Part shown: positions 32,771-41,939 of the stretch, in pieces
Position numbering within the stretch: the stretch's first letter is position 1
Layout of the letters: the number at the start of each line of letters is the position of its first letter
Assembly (NCBI RefSeq): GCF_002844275.1
Contig: NZ_NXGX01000002.1
Coordinates: 186,001 to 250,000 of the forward strand
Direction of reading: 5' to 3'
Length of the DNA stretch: 64,000 nucleotides
DNA from: Thalassospira lohafexi
Lineage (GTDB): Bacteria; Pseudomonadota; Alphaproteobacteria; Rhodospirillales; Thalassospiraceae
Notes under the pieces: generated by a model
Told to the model about the DNA's origin: nothing
The model's database searches: none
What the model saw: the letters and a program-made list of their open reading frames with translations, nothing else
Translations under genes and position numbers: made by a program

Positions 32771-33424
32771 ATGGATTACCAAATCGCGCGCCATAACATG
32801 GTGGAAAATCAGGTTCGGACCAACAAGGTCACCGATCCCTTGGTCATTGCTGCGATGGAGGAAGTTCCACGCGAACTGTTCCTGCCCGAAGCAAAACGCG
32901 GCGTTGCTTATGTCGACGAAGATATCGCCGTTGGCGGCGGTCGCTATGCAATGGAGCCGATGGTGATCGCGCGCCTGATGCAGTGTGCCGAAATTGCCGA
33001 GACGGATGTCGCCCTTATTATTGGTGCCGGCTACGGTTATGGCGCAGCACTTCTGTCGCGCGTCGCTGAAACGGTTGTCGCTGTTGAAAGCGATAAGGAT
33101 ATGACCGCTTCGGCCGAGGCGACCTTCCAGAGTGCCAACTATGACAATGTCATTGTTGTCGAAGGCGATCTGGCCGCTGGCTATCCCAATCAGGCACCTT
33201 ATAACGTGATCGTGTTTGACGGTGCGGTAACGGAAGTTCCGGCAGGCGTTCTTGAACAGGTTTCAGAAGGCGGTCGTCTTCTGGCGGTTGTGCGCGCCGA
33301 GGGCAAAGTCGGGATTGCGCGTCTTTATGAGCGTGAGAACGGTGTTATTGGTCATCGCGATCTGTTTGATGCCAACATCCCGTATCTTCCGGGATTTGAG
33401 CCGACCGAGAGCTTTGTGTTCTAA
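32771..33424 (+). CDS. Protein-L-isoaspartate methyltransferase-like protein
   Basis: The 217 residues have the PCMT fold: MVENQVRTNKVTDPLVIAAMEEVPRELFLPE at the N-terminus, then a Rossmann SAM-binding core whose first glycine loop is GAGYGYGAALL instead of the canonical GTGSGY. Alphaproteobacteria commonly carry this divergent form upstream of tolC. A true Pcm is encoded at 57131, so this copy may have another substrate. The ATG at 32771 gives the usual family N-terminus (MDYQIARHNMVENQ). Possible transcription with the rhodanese gene is limited by a terminator at 33438. Confidence 0.82.
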   Translation: MDYQIARHNMVENQVRTNKVTDPLVIAAMEEVPRELFLPEAKRGVAYVDEDIAVGGGRYAMEPMVIARLMQCAEIAETDVALIIGAGYGYGAALLSRVAETVVAVESDKDMTASAEATFQSANYDNVIVVEGDLAAGYPNQAPYNVIVFDGAVTEVPAGVLEQVSEGGRLLAVVRAEGKVGIARLYERENGVIGHRDLFDANIPYLPGFEPTESFVF

Positions 33425-33437
33425 TTTGATATTCGGA

Positions 33438-33467
33438 ATGCCCGGCTTTGGTCGGGCATCTCTTTTT
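33438..33467 (+). terminator. Terminator after the methyltransferase-like gene
   Basis: ATGCCCG and CGGGCAT arms are followed by CTCTTTTT. Confidence 0.8.
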
Positions 33468-33492
33468 GCGTATGTACAACAGGTTGTCCTAA

Positions 33493-33816
33493 ATGGTCCG
33501 AGACATAAGTTGTCGTGAACTTGCTGCCAGCCTTTCGGGTGAACAGCCTTTGGACGTGTTGGACGTACGTGAAGACTGGGAAGTTGAAATTTGCATAATT
33601 GATCGTGCCCGGCATATTCCGTTATCGGAGTTGCAGGTCAGGGTCGGGGAGTTGTCGCCAGAAAAACCACTGGCGGTGATTTGTCATCATGGCGTTCGCA
33701 GTCGCCATGCGGGCATGCTCCTTGAAGAATGCGGATTTAAAGATGTTTTTAATGTTAGTGGCGGTATAGATATCTGGGCGCTTGAAGTAGAGCCGGATAT
33801 GACACGCTACGATTGA
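33493..33816 (+). CDS. Single-domain rhodanese-like protein
   Basis: The 107-residue rhodanese domain has LDVLDVREDWEVEI near the start, ARHIPLSEL and the active-site loop VICHHGVRS with its catalytic cysteine, so sulfur transfer is possible. It is cytoplasmic. In related alphaproteobacteria it commonly sits between the Pcm-like gene and tolC. Confidence 0.88.
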   Translation: MVRDISCRELAASLSGEQPLDVLDVREDWEVEICIIDRARHIPLSELQVRVGELSPEKPLAVICHHGVRSRHAGMLLEECGFKDVFNVSGGIDIWALEVEPDMTRYD

Positions 33817-33831
33817 TGGTCGTGACGACGG

Positions 33832-33874
33832 AAAAAGAGGCAAAATACTTTTTTTGGGTACAAGCGCCTCTTTT
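33832..33874 (+). terminator. Terminator before tolC
   Basis: AAAAAGAGGC and GCCTCTTTT arms lie around a 24-base loop. The loop is long, so efficiency is uncertain. Confidence 0.55.
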
Positions 33875-33959
33875 GTTGGAAATTTTTCGTTCCGTCGTTA
33901 CCATACGTGAAACTGCGCCGGGGTCGGGACTTGGTGTTGGATTTTACAAGGGTAGATAA

Positions 33960-35312
33960 ATGATAAAACGGTTCTTGCTGACCTGCAGTATTTTGGCAAC
34001 CGGGGGACTGGTTGCGCATGGCGCATCTGCAGAAAGCCTCGAGGACGCTCTTATTAAGGCATACCAGAGCAACCCGACACTTGAATCCGGTCGTGCTGCA
34101 TTGCGCTCGACCGATGAAGAAATTTCGCAGGCGCTGTCGAACTGGCGTCCCAGCGTATCGCTGAATGGCGATGCCGGTTTTCGTGAAAACGAAACTGAAG
34201 TCAACGGGACGGAGACGGATAACAGTCTCACACCTTATACCGTTGGTCTGAATGTGACGCAGCCGCTGTATCGTGGTGGGCGGACGACTGCTGAAACCGA
34301 CCGTGCAGAATCACGTATTCAGGCGCAACGTGCTTCGCTTCGCTCGACCGAGCAGGATGTGATGTTGCAGGTCTCAACGGCATATTTCAATGTGCTGCGT
34401 GATACTGCTGTTGTTGAACTGAACCAGAACAATACGCGCGTTCTTGATCGTCAGCTTGAGGCGACCCGTGATCGTTTTGAAGTTGGTGAAGTGACACGTA
34501 CGGACGTATCGCAGGCCGAGGCACGTCTTGCTGGATCCAAAGCCGATCTGATTTCGGCACAGGGTGCGTTGGCAAATACGCGTGCGCAGTATGAGCGCCT
34601 GGTGGGTAATCCGCCGTCCAATCTTGAAATTCCAAACTCGCTTGCGGGCTTGCCGACCAGTGTTGCCGATGTTTTGGCAATCGCGCAGGATCAGCATCCT
34701 GATGTTTTGCAGGCCATTTATACCGAAGAAGCGGCAAAATCAGATATCAGTCTGAGCGAAGGTTCGCTGTATCCGGAAGTCAGTCTTTCGGCCGGTGTTG
34801 AACGTGCATATGAAGCATCTAACGAGGATATGACGGTCGACAGTGCGGACATCATCGCATCGGTTTCGGTTCCGCTGTATCAGCAGGGGGCTGTTTATTC
34901 CTCTGTACGTGCTGCCAAGCAGACCGCAGGGCAGGCACGTGTGCAGGTGGACGAAGCCCGCCGGGCTGTGATTGAAAATGCGACCAGTGCGTGGGAAACG
35001 CTTGTGACTGCGCGTGCACGGATCGAGTCTCAGCAGGCGCAGGTTTCTTCGGCTGAAGTTGCTCTTGATGGTGTTCAGCGTGAGGCCTCTGTCGGGTCGC
35101 GTACGGTTCTTGATGTCCTTGATCAGGAACAGGAACTTTTGCAGGCACGTGTTGATCTTGTTGGATCGCGCCGTGATGCTGCCGTGGCTGAATTCCAGGT
35201 TAAGGCCGCCATGGGCGCATTGAATGCGCAGGTGCTTGGCCTGCCTGTGGACGTTTATGACACTGAGTCCAACTATAATAAAGTCAAGGACCAGTGGTGG
35301 GGAACAGACTGA
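33960..35312 (+). CDS. tolC: TolC-family outer membrane efflux channel
   Basis: The 450 residues have a signal peptide (about 1-24, ending ASA). Two homologous halves of outer-membrane efflux-protein repeats follow, rich in long amphipathic helices (for example YQSNPTLESGRAALRSTDEEISQALSNW and GSLYPEVSLSAGVE). The trimer forms the exit duct for RND, MFS and type I secretion systems. No inner-membrane partner is adjacent, so it probably serves several pumps. The length is typical. Confidence 0.93.
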   Translation: MIKRFLLTCSILATGGLVAHGASAESLEDALIKAYQSNPTLESGRAALRSTDEEISQALSNWRPSVSLNGDAGFRENETEVNGTETDNSLTPYTVGLNVTQPLYRGGRTTAETDRAESRIQAQRASLRSTEQDVMLQVSTAYFNVLRDTAVVELNQNNTRVLDRQLEATRDRFEVGEVTRTDVSQAEARLAGSKADLISAQGALANTRAQYERLVGNPPSNLEIPNSLAGLPTSVADVLAIAQDQHPDVLQAIYTEEAAKSDISLSEGSLYPEVSLSAGVERAYEASNEDMTVDSADIIASVSVPLYQQGAVYSSVRAAKQTAGQARVQVDEARRAVIENATSAWETLVTARARIESQQAQVSSAEVALDGVQREASVGSRTVLDVLDQEQELLQARVDLVGSRRDAAVAEFQVKAAMGALNAQVLGLPVDVYDTESNYNKVKDQWWGTD

Positions 35313-35327
35313 CCTGTTAGGGCGCCA

Positions 35328-35353
35328 GGACGGGATTCTTTTGTATCCCGTCC
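35328..35353. repeat. Hairpin between tolC and popZ
   Basis: GGACGGGAT and ATCCCGTCC form a perfect 9-bp stem with a TCTTTTGT loop. There is no U run, so it may stabilise or process mRNA rather than terminate it. Confidence 0.6.
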
Positions 35354-35405
35354 GCACCAGGGGACGGATCGGTCTGGGTAATGACACTAGTGCGGAAGTT
35401 TAATT

Positions 35406-36059
35406 ATGAGTGACGGGCAACAAGAACCTTCAATGGAGGACATCCTCCAGTCCATCCGCAAAATTCTTGCCGATGAGGGGGATGAAGAAAAACAGGAAGC
35501 CGCTCCTGAACCCGAACCAACGCCAGAGCCGGAACCAGAACCGGAGCCCGAACCCGCGCCAGAACCTGAGCCGGAAGAAGAAATTGACGAGCTCGTTCTT
35601 GATGAAGAGCCCGAAGAGCTTGAGTTTGACGAAGAACCCGAAGAACTTGAACTTGACGAGCCCGAAGAAGAGCTTGAACTTGATGACATGCTTGATTTTG
35701 ATGAGACTCCGCTTGATGATGAGCCGGAGCCTGATCCCTTCGAAGACGAGTTTGAAGAACCAGAGCCAGAACCATCGATCCCGGCTGTCTATGACGACGA
35801 AGACGATGATGAGCCGCTTATTTCCAATTTGACGGAATCAACGGCCACCGGGACCATTTCGGAACTGGCGCAAGCTGTTGCAAAGAAACGCGCAGTTGCT
35901 CTTGGGCTTAACGCAGGTCACATCACGCTTGAAGATTTGGTGCGCGATATGCTGCGCCCGCTTCTTAAGGAATGGCTTGACGAAAACCTGCCCTATATGA
36001 TCGAACGCCTTGTGAAAAAAGAAATCGAGCGGATTGTGAACCGCGCCGAAGACTTGTAG
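35406..36059 (+). CDS. popZ: PopZ-like polar organising protein (DUF2497)
   Basis: The 217 residues have the PopZ three-part layout. A short N-terminal helix (EPSMEDILQSIRKILADE) binds client proteins. A long disordered acidic, proline-rich linker (about 30-130, with repeated Glu-Pro units) follows. A C-terminal helical oligomerisation region includes TLEDLVRDMLRPLLKEWLDENLP and MIERLVKKEIERIV. In Caulobacter PopZ anchors ParB-parS and polar regulators. The linker is built from near-tandem short codon repeats. A terminator follows immediately. Confidence 0.9.
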   Translation: MSDGQQEPSMEDILQSIRKILADEGDEEKQEAAPEPEPTPEPEPEPEPEPAPEPEPEEEIDELVLDEEPEELEFDEEPEELELDEPEEELELDDMLDFDETPLDDEPEPDPFEDEFEEPEPEPSIPAVYDDEDDDEPLISNLTESTATGTISELAQAVAKKRAVALGLNAGHITLEDLVRDMLRPLLKEWLDENLPYMIERLVKKEIERIVNRAEDL

Positions 36060-36080
36060 GCGAGCCGATATTCGAATTTA

Positions 36081-36113
36081 AGCGGCGCGCCCAAGGTGCG
36101 CCGCTTTTTCTTT
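36081..36113 (+). terminator. Terminator after popZ
   Basis: AGCGGCGC and GCGCCGCT arms are followed by TTTTTCTTT. It overlaps the longest possible valS frame, arguing for a later valS start. Confidence 0.88.
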
Positions 36114-36149
36114 GTAAGATTGATGAAAACCCGCAGCGGACAAAAGACC

Positions 36150-38816
36150 ATGTTGGAGAAGACCTACAGCCCGGCCGACGTTGAAGGCAGACTTTACGAT
36201 AAATGGGAAAAATCGGGGGCATTTGCCAGCGATTCGGCGTCAAAAGCCGATCCCTATGTCATCATGATGCCGCCGCCCAACGTGACCGGCAGCCTCCATA
36301 TGGGGCATGCGCTGACCTTTACGCTTCAGGACATTCTTGTGCGTTATAACCGTATGAACGGTAAGGATACCCTGTGGCAGCCCGGCACTGACCACGCAGG
36401 CATCGCAACCCAGATGGTTGTTGAACGCCAGCTTGGCGAACAGAACGTCACGCGCCATGACCTTGGCCGTGAAAAGTTCATCGAAAAAGTCTGGGAATGG
36501 AAAGAACAGTCGGGTGGCACCATCACCAATCAGCTGCGCCGCCTTGGCGCGTCGCCTGATTGGCAGCGTGAACGTTTCACCATGGACGAAGGCCTTTCGG
36601 CGGCTGTGCGCAAAGTGTTCGTGACTTTGCACAAACAGGACCTGATTTACCGTGACAAGCGTCTGGTGAACTGGGATCCGAAGCTTCTGACGGCGATTTC
36701 CGATCTTGAAGTCGTTCAGAAAGAGGTCAAAGGCCATTACTGGCATTTCAAATACCCGATCGAAGGCCGGGACGGTGAGTTTATCACTGTTGCCACCACG
36801 CGTCCGGAAACCATGCTGGGTGATACCGGTGTTGCGGTTCATCCCGATGATGAACGTTATCAGGACCTGATTGGTCAGTATTGCATTCTGCCCATCGTTG
36901 GGCGCCGGATTAAAATCGTTGCCGATGAATATGCCGATCCTGAAAAAGGGTCCGGTGCGGTGAAAATCACCCCGGCGCACGATTTCAATGACTTTGAAGT
37001 TGGCAAACGCTGTGGTCTGGAAAAGATCAACATCCTTGATGACCATGCGTGCATCAACGATGAAGCGCCCGAGGAATATCGCGGTCTTGACCGATTTGAG
37101 GCGCGCAAGCTTCTTGTCGCGAAGATGGATGAGCTGGGCCTGCTTGAGAAAATCGAAGACACCGTTCACATGGTGCCTTATGGCGACCGTTCAAACGTTG
37201 TGATTGAGCCGTATCTGACCGACCAGTGGTTTGTGAATGCCGAAGTTCTGGCCAAGCCGGCGACTGAGGCGGTTGAAGACGGTCGCATCCGGTTCGTACC
37301 CAAGAACTGGGAAAACACCTATTTTGAATGGATGCGCAACATCCAGCCATGGTGTATTTCACGCCAATTGTGGTGGGGGCATCGTATCCCGGCATGGTTT
37401 GGCCCGGACGGCGAATTCTTTGTTGAAGAAACCGAAGAAGAAGCGATTGCCGCAGCCAAGGCCCATTACGGCAAAGACGTTGAACTGACTCAGGAAACTG
37501 ACGTTCTTGATACGTGGTTCTCATCCGCCTTGTGGCCGTATTCGACCCTTGGCTGGCCCGACAAAACCCCGGAGCTTGATAAATATTATCCGGGTGACGT
37601 TTTGGTGACCGGGTTTGACATCATCTTCTTCTGGGTTGCCCGCATGATCATGATGGGCATGCATTTCATGGATGGGAAAATCCCGTTCAAGGATATCTAT
37701 ATCCATGCGCTGGTGCGTGATGAAAACGGCCAGAAGATGTCCAAATCCAAGGGCAATGTTATCGACCCGTTGGAACTCATTGACGAATATGGCTGTGATG
37801 CGCTGCGCTTTACCCTGACGGCTTTGGCCGCACAGGGGCGTGATATCAAGCTTGCGGCATCGCGGGTTGAGGGATACCGCAACTTTGCGACCAAGCTTTG
37901 GAATGCCGCACGCTTTGCCGAGATGAATGAATGCAAACCGGTGGATGGTTTTGATCCGGCGAACGTGAAATCGACCCTTGGCCGCTGGATCGTTGGTAAA
38001 ACGGTTGAAGCATCCAAATCGGTTGGTGCAGGTATTGAAGCCTATCGCTTTAACGAGGCGGCAAGCAGTGCCTATCAGTTCGTCTGGGGGTCTTTCTGTG
38101 ACTGGTATCTGGAACTGGCCAAGCCGGTTCTGATGGGCGATGACGAAGAGGCCAAGGCCGAAATCCGTGCGGTCACCGCATGGGTTCTTGATCAGATCCT
38201 TCTGATTTTGCATCCGGTCATGCCCTATATCACCGAAGAACTGTGGGACAAGATTTCTGATAACCGCAGCAGCATGCTGATGTCGGCAAGCTATCCGAAG
38301 TTTGACGAGACCCTGATTGATCGTGCGGCCGAGGCCGAAGTTGATCTGTCGATCCGTCTGATCGGTGACATCCGTGGTGTGCGTTCTGAAATGAATGTCC
38401 CCCCGGGGGCGGAGGTTCCGATTTATCTGGTCGATGCCACCGATGCGATGAAGGCTGCGGTGAGCGCGCAAGAAGCACAGGTTAAGCGTCTGGCACGTGT
38501 TGCCGAAATCGGCTTCAAGGGGCAGGGCGATATCGAAGCCATCGCCAAGGGGGCCATCCAGACCGTGGTTGACGGTGTGACCGTGTTTGTTTCGGTTGCT
38601 GATTTCATTGATGTGGCGGCTGAAAAGTCCCGTCTGGAAAAAGAAATCCAGGGCAAAGCCAAATACATCAAGGGTCAGGAAGGCAAACTGTCGAATGAAA
38701 ACTTCATCAGCCGCGCGCCGGATCATATTGTGGCAACCGAGAAAGCCAAGCTTGAAGAAGCAAAAGATACGCTTGCCAAGCTGAACGAGGCATATGATCG
38801 TATTGCTGCAATGTAA
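36150..38816 (+). CDS. valS: Valyl-tRNA synthetase
   Basis: This 888-residue class I synthetase has the HIGH box as HMGH (PPPNVTGSLHMGHAL), the CP1 editing domain, KMSKS (GQKMSKSKGNVIDP) and a C-terminal coiled-coil arm rich in Lys and Glu. It charges tRNA-Val and edits mischarged Thr. The frame is open from 36096, but that region is inside the popZ terminator; MLEKTYSPADVEGRLYDKWE at 36150 is the usual N-terminus. ATG at 36123 is an alternative. Confidence 0.97.
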   Translation: MLEKTYSPADVEGRLYDKWEKSGAFASDSASKADPYVIMMPPPNVTGSLHMGHALTFTLQDILVRYNRMNGKDTLWQPGTDHAGIATQMVVERQLGEQNVTRHDLGREKFIEKVWEWKEQSGGTITNQLRRLGASPDWQRERFTMDEGLSAAVRKVFVTLHKQDLIYRDKRLVNWDPKLLTAISDLEVVQKEVKGHYWHFKYPIEGRDGEFITVATTRPETMLGDTGVAVHPDDERYQDLIGQYCILPIVGRRIKIVADEYADPEKGSGAVKITPAHDFNDFEVGKRCGLEKINILDDHACINDEAPEEYRGLDRFEARKLLVAKMDELGLLEKIEDTVHMVPYGDRSNVVIEPYLTDQWFVNAEVLAKPATEAVEDGRIRFVPKNWENTYFEWMRNIQPWCISRQLWWGHRIPAWFGPDGEFFVEETEEEAIAAAKAHYGKDVELTQETDVLDTWFSSALWPYSTLGWPDKTPELDKYYPGDVLVTGFDIIFFWVARMIMMGMHFMDGKIPFKDIYIHALVRDENGQKMSKSKGNVIDPLELIDEYGCDALRFTLTALAAQGRDIKLAASRVEGYRNFATKLWNAARFAEMNECKPVDGFDPANVKSTLGRWIVGKTVEASKSVGAGIEAYRFNEAASSAYQFVWGSFCDWYLELAKPVLMGDDEEAKAEIRAVTAWVLDQILLILHPVMPYITEELWDKISDNRSSMLMSASYPKFDETLIDRAAEAEVDLSIRLIGDIRGVRSEMNVPPGAEVPIYLVDATDAMKAAVSAQEAQVKRLARVAEIGFKGQGDIEAIAKGAIQTVVDGVTVFVSVADFIDVAAEKSRLEKEIQGKAKYIKGQEGKLSNENFISRAPDHIVATEKAKLEEAKDTLAKLNEAYDRIAAM

Positions 38817-38837
38817 TGCGGCTTAAATAACGCGATG

Positions 38838-38873
38838 AAAAAAGGGTCAACCGAGTGGGGTTGGCCCTTTTTT
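38838..38873 (+). terminator. Terminator after valS
   Basis: AAAAAAGGGTCAACC and GGTTGGCCCTTTTTT form a stem with one mismatch and a strong U run. Confidence 0.9.
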
Positions 38874-39040
38874 CTTGGCTTGAATTGGCACCTTGCGCGC
38901 TGTGATAAAAATCTTCCCCTGTGCGGTAACGAATCGCATAGATTGTCGCCAACGTTATGCAAACGGTCTCGCGGCTTGGCTGATTTTTGGCTTTGGGTGC
39001 GGATCGTTGTTCCATCACTCCCGCAAGACTGCCGCGTGCC

Positions 39041-40429
39041 ATGCTGATTGAAGAATGTCCCTTTATTGAACCGGTTGATGCCTATGGGGCTTTTGCGCCC
39101 TTTGCCGATAGCCATTTTCTCGATTCCGGGGACAGGGACCGCTATGCCTATATCGCGGTATCACCGTTTCATAAGCTAACAGCCAAGAACGGGCAGGTGA
39201 CCCTTGATGGTTTTGCTGTGCCGGGCAACCCGTTTGATGTTTTGGGCGATCTCCTTGCACGGTATCGCCGCGAAAAACAGGAAGACCTGCCTCCGTTTCA
39301 GGGCGGCGTGGTCGGGTACTTTGGCTATGAATTGGCCCATCAGACCGAAACGCTTCCCGTTGCCGATGACGACTGGCTGGAAATGCCCGATATGGCCGTT
39401 GGTATTTATGATCTTGTGATTTCATTTGATCTGCACCAGCGCCGAATGTGGTTGATTTCAACGGGGATGCCTGCACCAGAAAACCAAGCACGCGCCCAAC
39501 GTGCAGCTGAACGCATGACCATGTTGCGCAAGTATTTGCGGTTGGCCCGTCCGCTTTTTGATGTGCCCGATGTGCCGCACCAACCTGATATCACCACATG
39601 GGCGTCCAACTTTGATCCGGCTGCGTATCAGCATGCTGTGGGTAAAGTGATTGAGTACATCTTTGCCGGGGACATTTTTCAGGCAAATCTGTCGCAAAGT
39701 TTTCGGGCGGAATATGCCCAAGGTTCCATTCCGGAACGGTTCGGACTGTATCGCAGGCTATCGACTGTTAGTTCCGCGCCGTTTGGGGCCTTCCTGAATT
39801 TTGGCGATGTTGCGGTTCTGTCGAACTCGCCAGAACGGTTTTTAAAGGTGACGGACGGCGTTGTTGAAACACGCCCGATCAAGGGAACCCGCGCGCGCGG
39901 AGAAACCCCGATTTTAGATGCCGAACTGGCACAGGAATTAATGTTATCTGCAAAAGATCGCGCAGAGAACGTTATGATTATTGACCTTTTAAGAAATGAT
40001 ATTTCCAAGGTCTGTAAGCCGCATTCGGTCAAAACACCAACGATTTGCGCGCTTGAAAGCTATGCCAATGTGCATCATCTGGTATCGACTGTGACTGGCA
40101 AACTTGATGATGATGCAACAGCAATCGATCTTTTGGCTGCCTGTTTTCCCGGTGGATCGATTACGGGGGCTCCGAAAATACGTGCGATGGAAATCATCAC
40201 CGAACTTGAACAAACTACACGCGGTGCATACTGCGGTGCGATCGGCTATATCGGGTTTGATGGCAGCATGGATACCAATATCGCCATTAGAACCATTTGC
40301 ATGAACAAGGGTCGAATGGCATTTAACGTTGGTGGCGGCATTGTTGCGGACAGCCAACCGGACCATGAGTATGCCGAAACCATGGTCAAAGCCGCCAAAA
40401 TGTTCGAAGCGCTGGGGATCGTCCGATGA
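39041..40429 (+). CDS. pabB: Aminodeoxychorismate synthase component I
   Basis: This chorismate-binding enzyme of 462 residues makes 4-amino-4-deoxychorismate for folate synthesis. The decisive motif is PIKGTRARG, which carries the PabB active-site lysine; TrpE has Ala at that place. GGSITGAPKIRAMEII and GYIGFDGSMDTNIAIRT are also typical. ATG at 39041 is chosen because it begins the conserved N-terminus (FIEPVDAYGAFA); the frame is open with a TTG at 38987 and the ribosome binding site is weak for both. The stop overlaps pabA. Confidence 0.93.
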   Translation: MLIEECPFIEPVDAYGAFAPFADSHFLDSGDRDRYAYIAVSPFHKLTAKNGQVTLDGFAVPGNPFDVLGDLLARYRREKQEDLPPFQGGVVGYFGYELAHQTETLPVADDDWLEMPDMAVGIYDLVISFDLHQRRMWLISTGMPAPENQARAQRAAERMTMLRKYLRLARPLFDVPDVPHQPDITTWASNFDPAAYQHAVGKVIEYIFAGDIFQANLSQSFRAEYAQGSIPERFGLYRRLSTVSSAPFGAFLNFGDVAVLSNSPERFLKVTDGVVETRPIKGTRARGETPILDAELAQELMLSAKDRAENVMIIDLLRNDISKVCKPHSVKTPTICALESYANVHHLVSTVTGKLDDDATAIDLLAACFPGGSITGAPKIRAMEIITELEQTTRGAYCGAIGYIGFDGSMDTNIAIRTICMNKGRMAFNVGGGIVADSQPDHEYAETMVKAAKMFEALGIVR

Positions 40430-41034
40430 TCCTTTTGATCGATAATTATGACTCGTTTGTTTTCAATCTCGCCCGGTACCTGCGTGAGCTGGATCAGGAG
40501 GTTGAGGTCATCCGTAATGATGAAATCACCACCGATATGGTGCGCGAACGCTGTCCGGATGCGCTGGTGTTTTCGCCCGGTCCTTGCGGGCCAGATGAGG
40601 CAGGCAACAGCCTTGCGCTGATCCGGGATCTGTCCGGGGAGTTTGCCATGCTGGGCGTGTGTTTGGGGCACCAGTCGATTGCACAGGCGTTTGGCGGAAA
40701 GGTCAAGCGCGCCAAAAGACCAATACATGGCATGACATCGGATGTTGACCATGATGGTGATGGCATTTTTAACGACTTAAAGCAGCCGTTGCGCGTAACG
40801 CGCTATCATTCCCTGATTGTCGATTTGCCTGTTGATGGCAGTCTGGTGCAAACTGCGACCGGACCGGACGGGGAGGTGATGGCGTTTGCCCATACGGCGT
40901 TGCCGATTTATGGTGTTCAGTTCCATCCAGAAGCGGTCCTGACCGAACAGGGGCATGACTTGCTGGCCAATTTCCTTAAACTTGCGGCAGATCACAGAGC
41001 CACAAAGCGGAGTGCCATATGCAAGTCTGGTTGA
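40426..41034 (+). CDS. pabA: Aminodeoxychorismate synthase component II (glutamine amidotransferase)
   Basis: The 202-residue class I glutaminase supplies ammonia to PabB. The nucleophile motif is GVCLGHQSIAQAFGG, the His/Glu pair is GVQFHPEAV, and LIDNYDSFVFNLARYL starts the protein. TrpG looks the same, but the ATGA overlap with pabB and the 16-base overlap with pabC point to folate synthesis; sharing with tryptophan synthesis cannot be excluded. Confidence 0.93.
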   Translation: MILLIDNYDSFVFNLARYLRELDQEVEVIRNDEITTDMVRERCPDALVFSPGPCGPDEAGNSLALIRDLSGEFAMLGVCLGHQSIAQAFGGKVKRAKRPIHGMTSDVDHDGDGIFNDLKQPLRVTRYHSLIVDLPVDGSLVQTATGPDGEVMAFAHTALPIYGVQFHPEAVLTEQGHDLLANFLKLAADHRATKRSAICKSG

Positions 41035-41882
41035 ATGGCACATATTTAAACGCGCAAGATGCGGTTATTCCTGCAACGGATCGCGGGTTTCTTTTGGGGG
41101 ATGGTTTTTTTGAAACAATGCGTGCCCATCGTGGCACGGTTGCCTGGCTTCATGCGCACATGGAACGGCTGGCGGCACATGCCGCTGTGATCGGGCTGTC
41201 GTCACAGGTGTTGCCATCTGGTGATGATATTGCCGAAATTATTGCCACGCTGTGTCAGGGCAATGGATTGCAAAGTGCGGTTGTTCGCCTGTCTCTGTCG
41301 CGCGGAAGTGGTCAACGCGGCTTGTTGCCGCCGGAAAACCCAACGCCAACCATCATGGTGACAACAGCACCCTTTACGCCAGCTCCGTCATCTGACGGGT
41401 TGACGTTGATAACGGCGCAAAAAATCCGCCGTAATCCGTGGTCGGTTGCCGGAACAATCAAGAGCCTGAATTATCTTGATAACATCGTTGCCAAACAGGA
41501 GGCCCAACAGGCCGGGGCAGATGACGCATTGATCATGTCGGTGGACGGATCTGTGGCCGAAACCACGATTGCAAACCTGTTTGGGATCAAGGATGGGGCG
41601 CTTTGGACCCCGGACGGTACTACTGGTATTCTGTGCGGGCTGGCGCGTAGCTTTGTGATCAATTGTGCCAAGGCAAACGGCGTTGAAACCCGTTTTGACC
41701 CGAGAACACCACTTGAGCTGACCGAGATGGATATGCTGTTTACGGCCAATGCGTTGCAGGGAATGAGGCCGGTCATGGCCCTGGATGGGGCACCGATCGG
41801 GAATGCCAAACAACCCCAAGATATCTTTACCATGCTGACACGAATGGTGGAGGGTAATCTATGCAATGGTATAAGAGTTTAG
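41019..41882 (+). CDS. pabC: Aminodeoxychorismate lyase / class IV aminotransferase fold
   Basis: The 287-residue PLP enzyme is expected to release p-aminobenzoate and pyruvate from aminodeoxychorismate. The PLP lysine lies in GTIKSLNYLDNIVAKQEA. The N-terminal DRGFLLGDGFFETMR and the AETTIANLFG motif are typical of class IV PLP enzymes. D-amino acid transaminase is the nearest alternative, but the tight overlap with pabA settles the role. GGAG lies before the ATG. Confidence 0.92.
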   Translation: MQVWLNGTYLNAQDAVIPATDRGFLLGDGFFETMRAHRGTVAWLHAHMERLAAHAAVIGLSSQVLPSGDDIAEIIATLCQGNGLQSAVVRLSLSRGSGQRGLLPPENPTPTIMVTTAPFTPAPSSDGLTLITAQKIRRNPWSVAGTIKSLNYLDNIVAKQEAQQAGADDALIMSVDGSVAETTIANLFGIKDGALWTPDGTTGILCGLARSFVINCAKANGVETRFDPRTPLELTEMDMLFTANALQGMRPVMALDGAPIGNAKQPQDIFTMLTRMVEGNLCNGIRV

Positions 41883-41939
41883 AGTAAGTTAATAAACGGC
41901 TGTCAGTATCGCGTCCTTGCCTTAAGTTCAGGATTGCCG

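Noticed and set aside
37521-38726. 401-codon minus-strand open frame
   Set aside because: Antisense shadow of valS, with His/Arg-rich composition and no domain.
40426-41034. trpG as name for the glutaminase
   Set aside because: The sequence alone cannot separate PabA from TrpG, but overlap with pabB (PIKGTR motif) and pabC favours folate synthesis.
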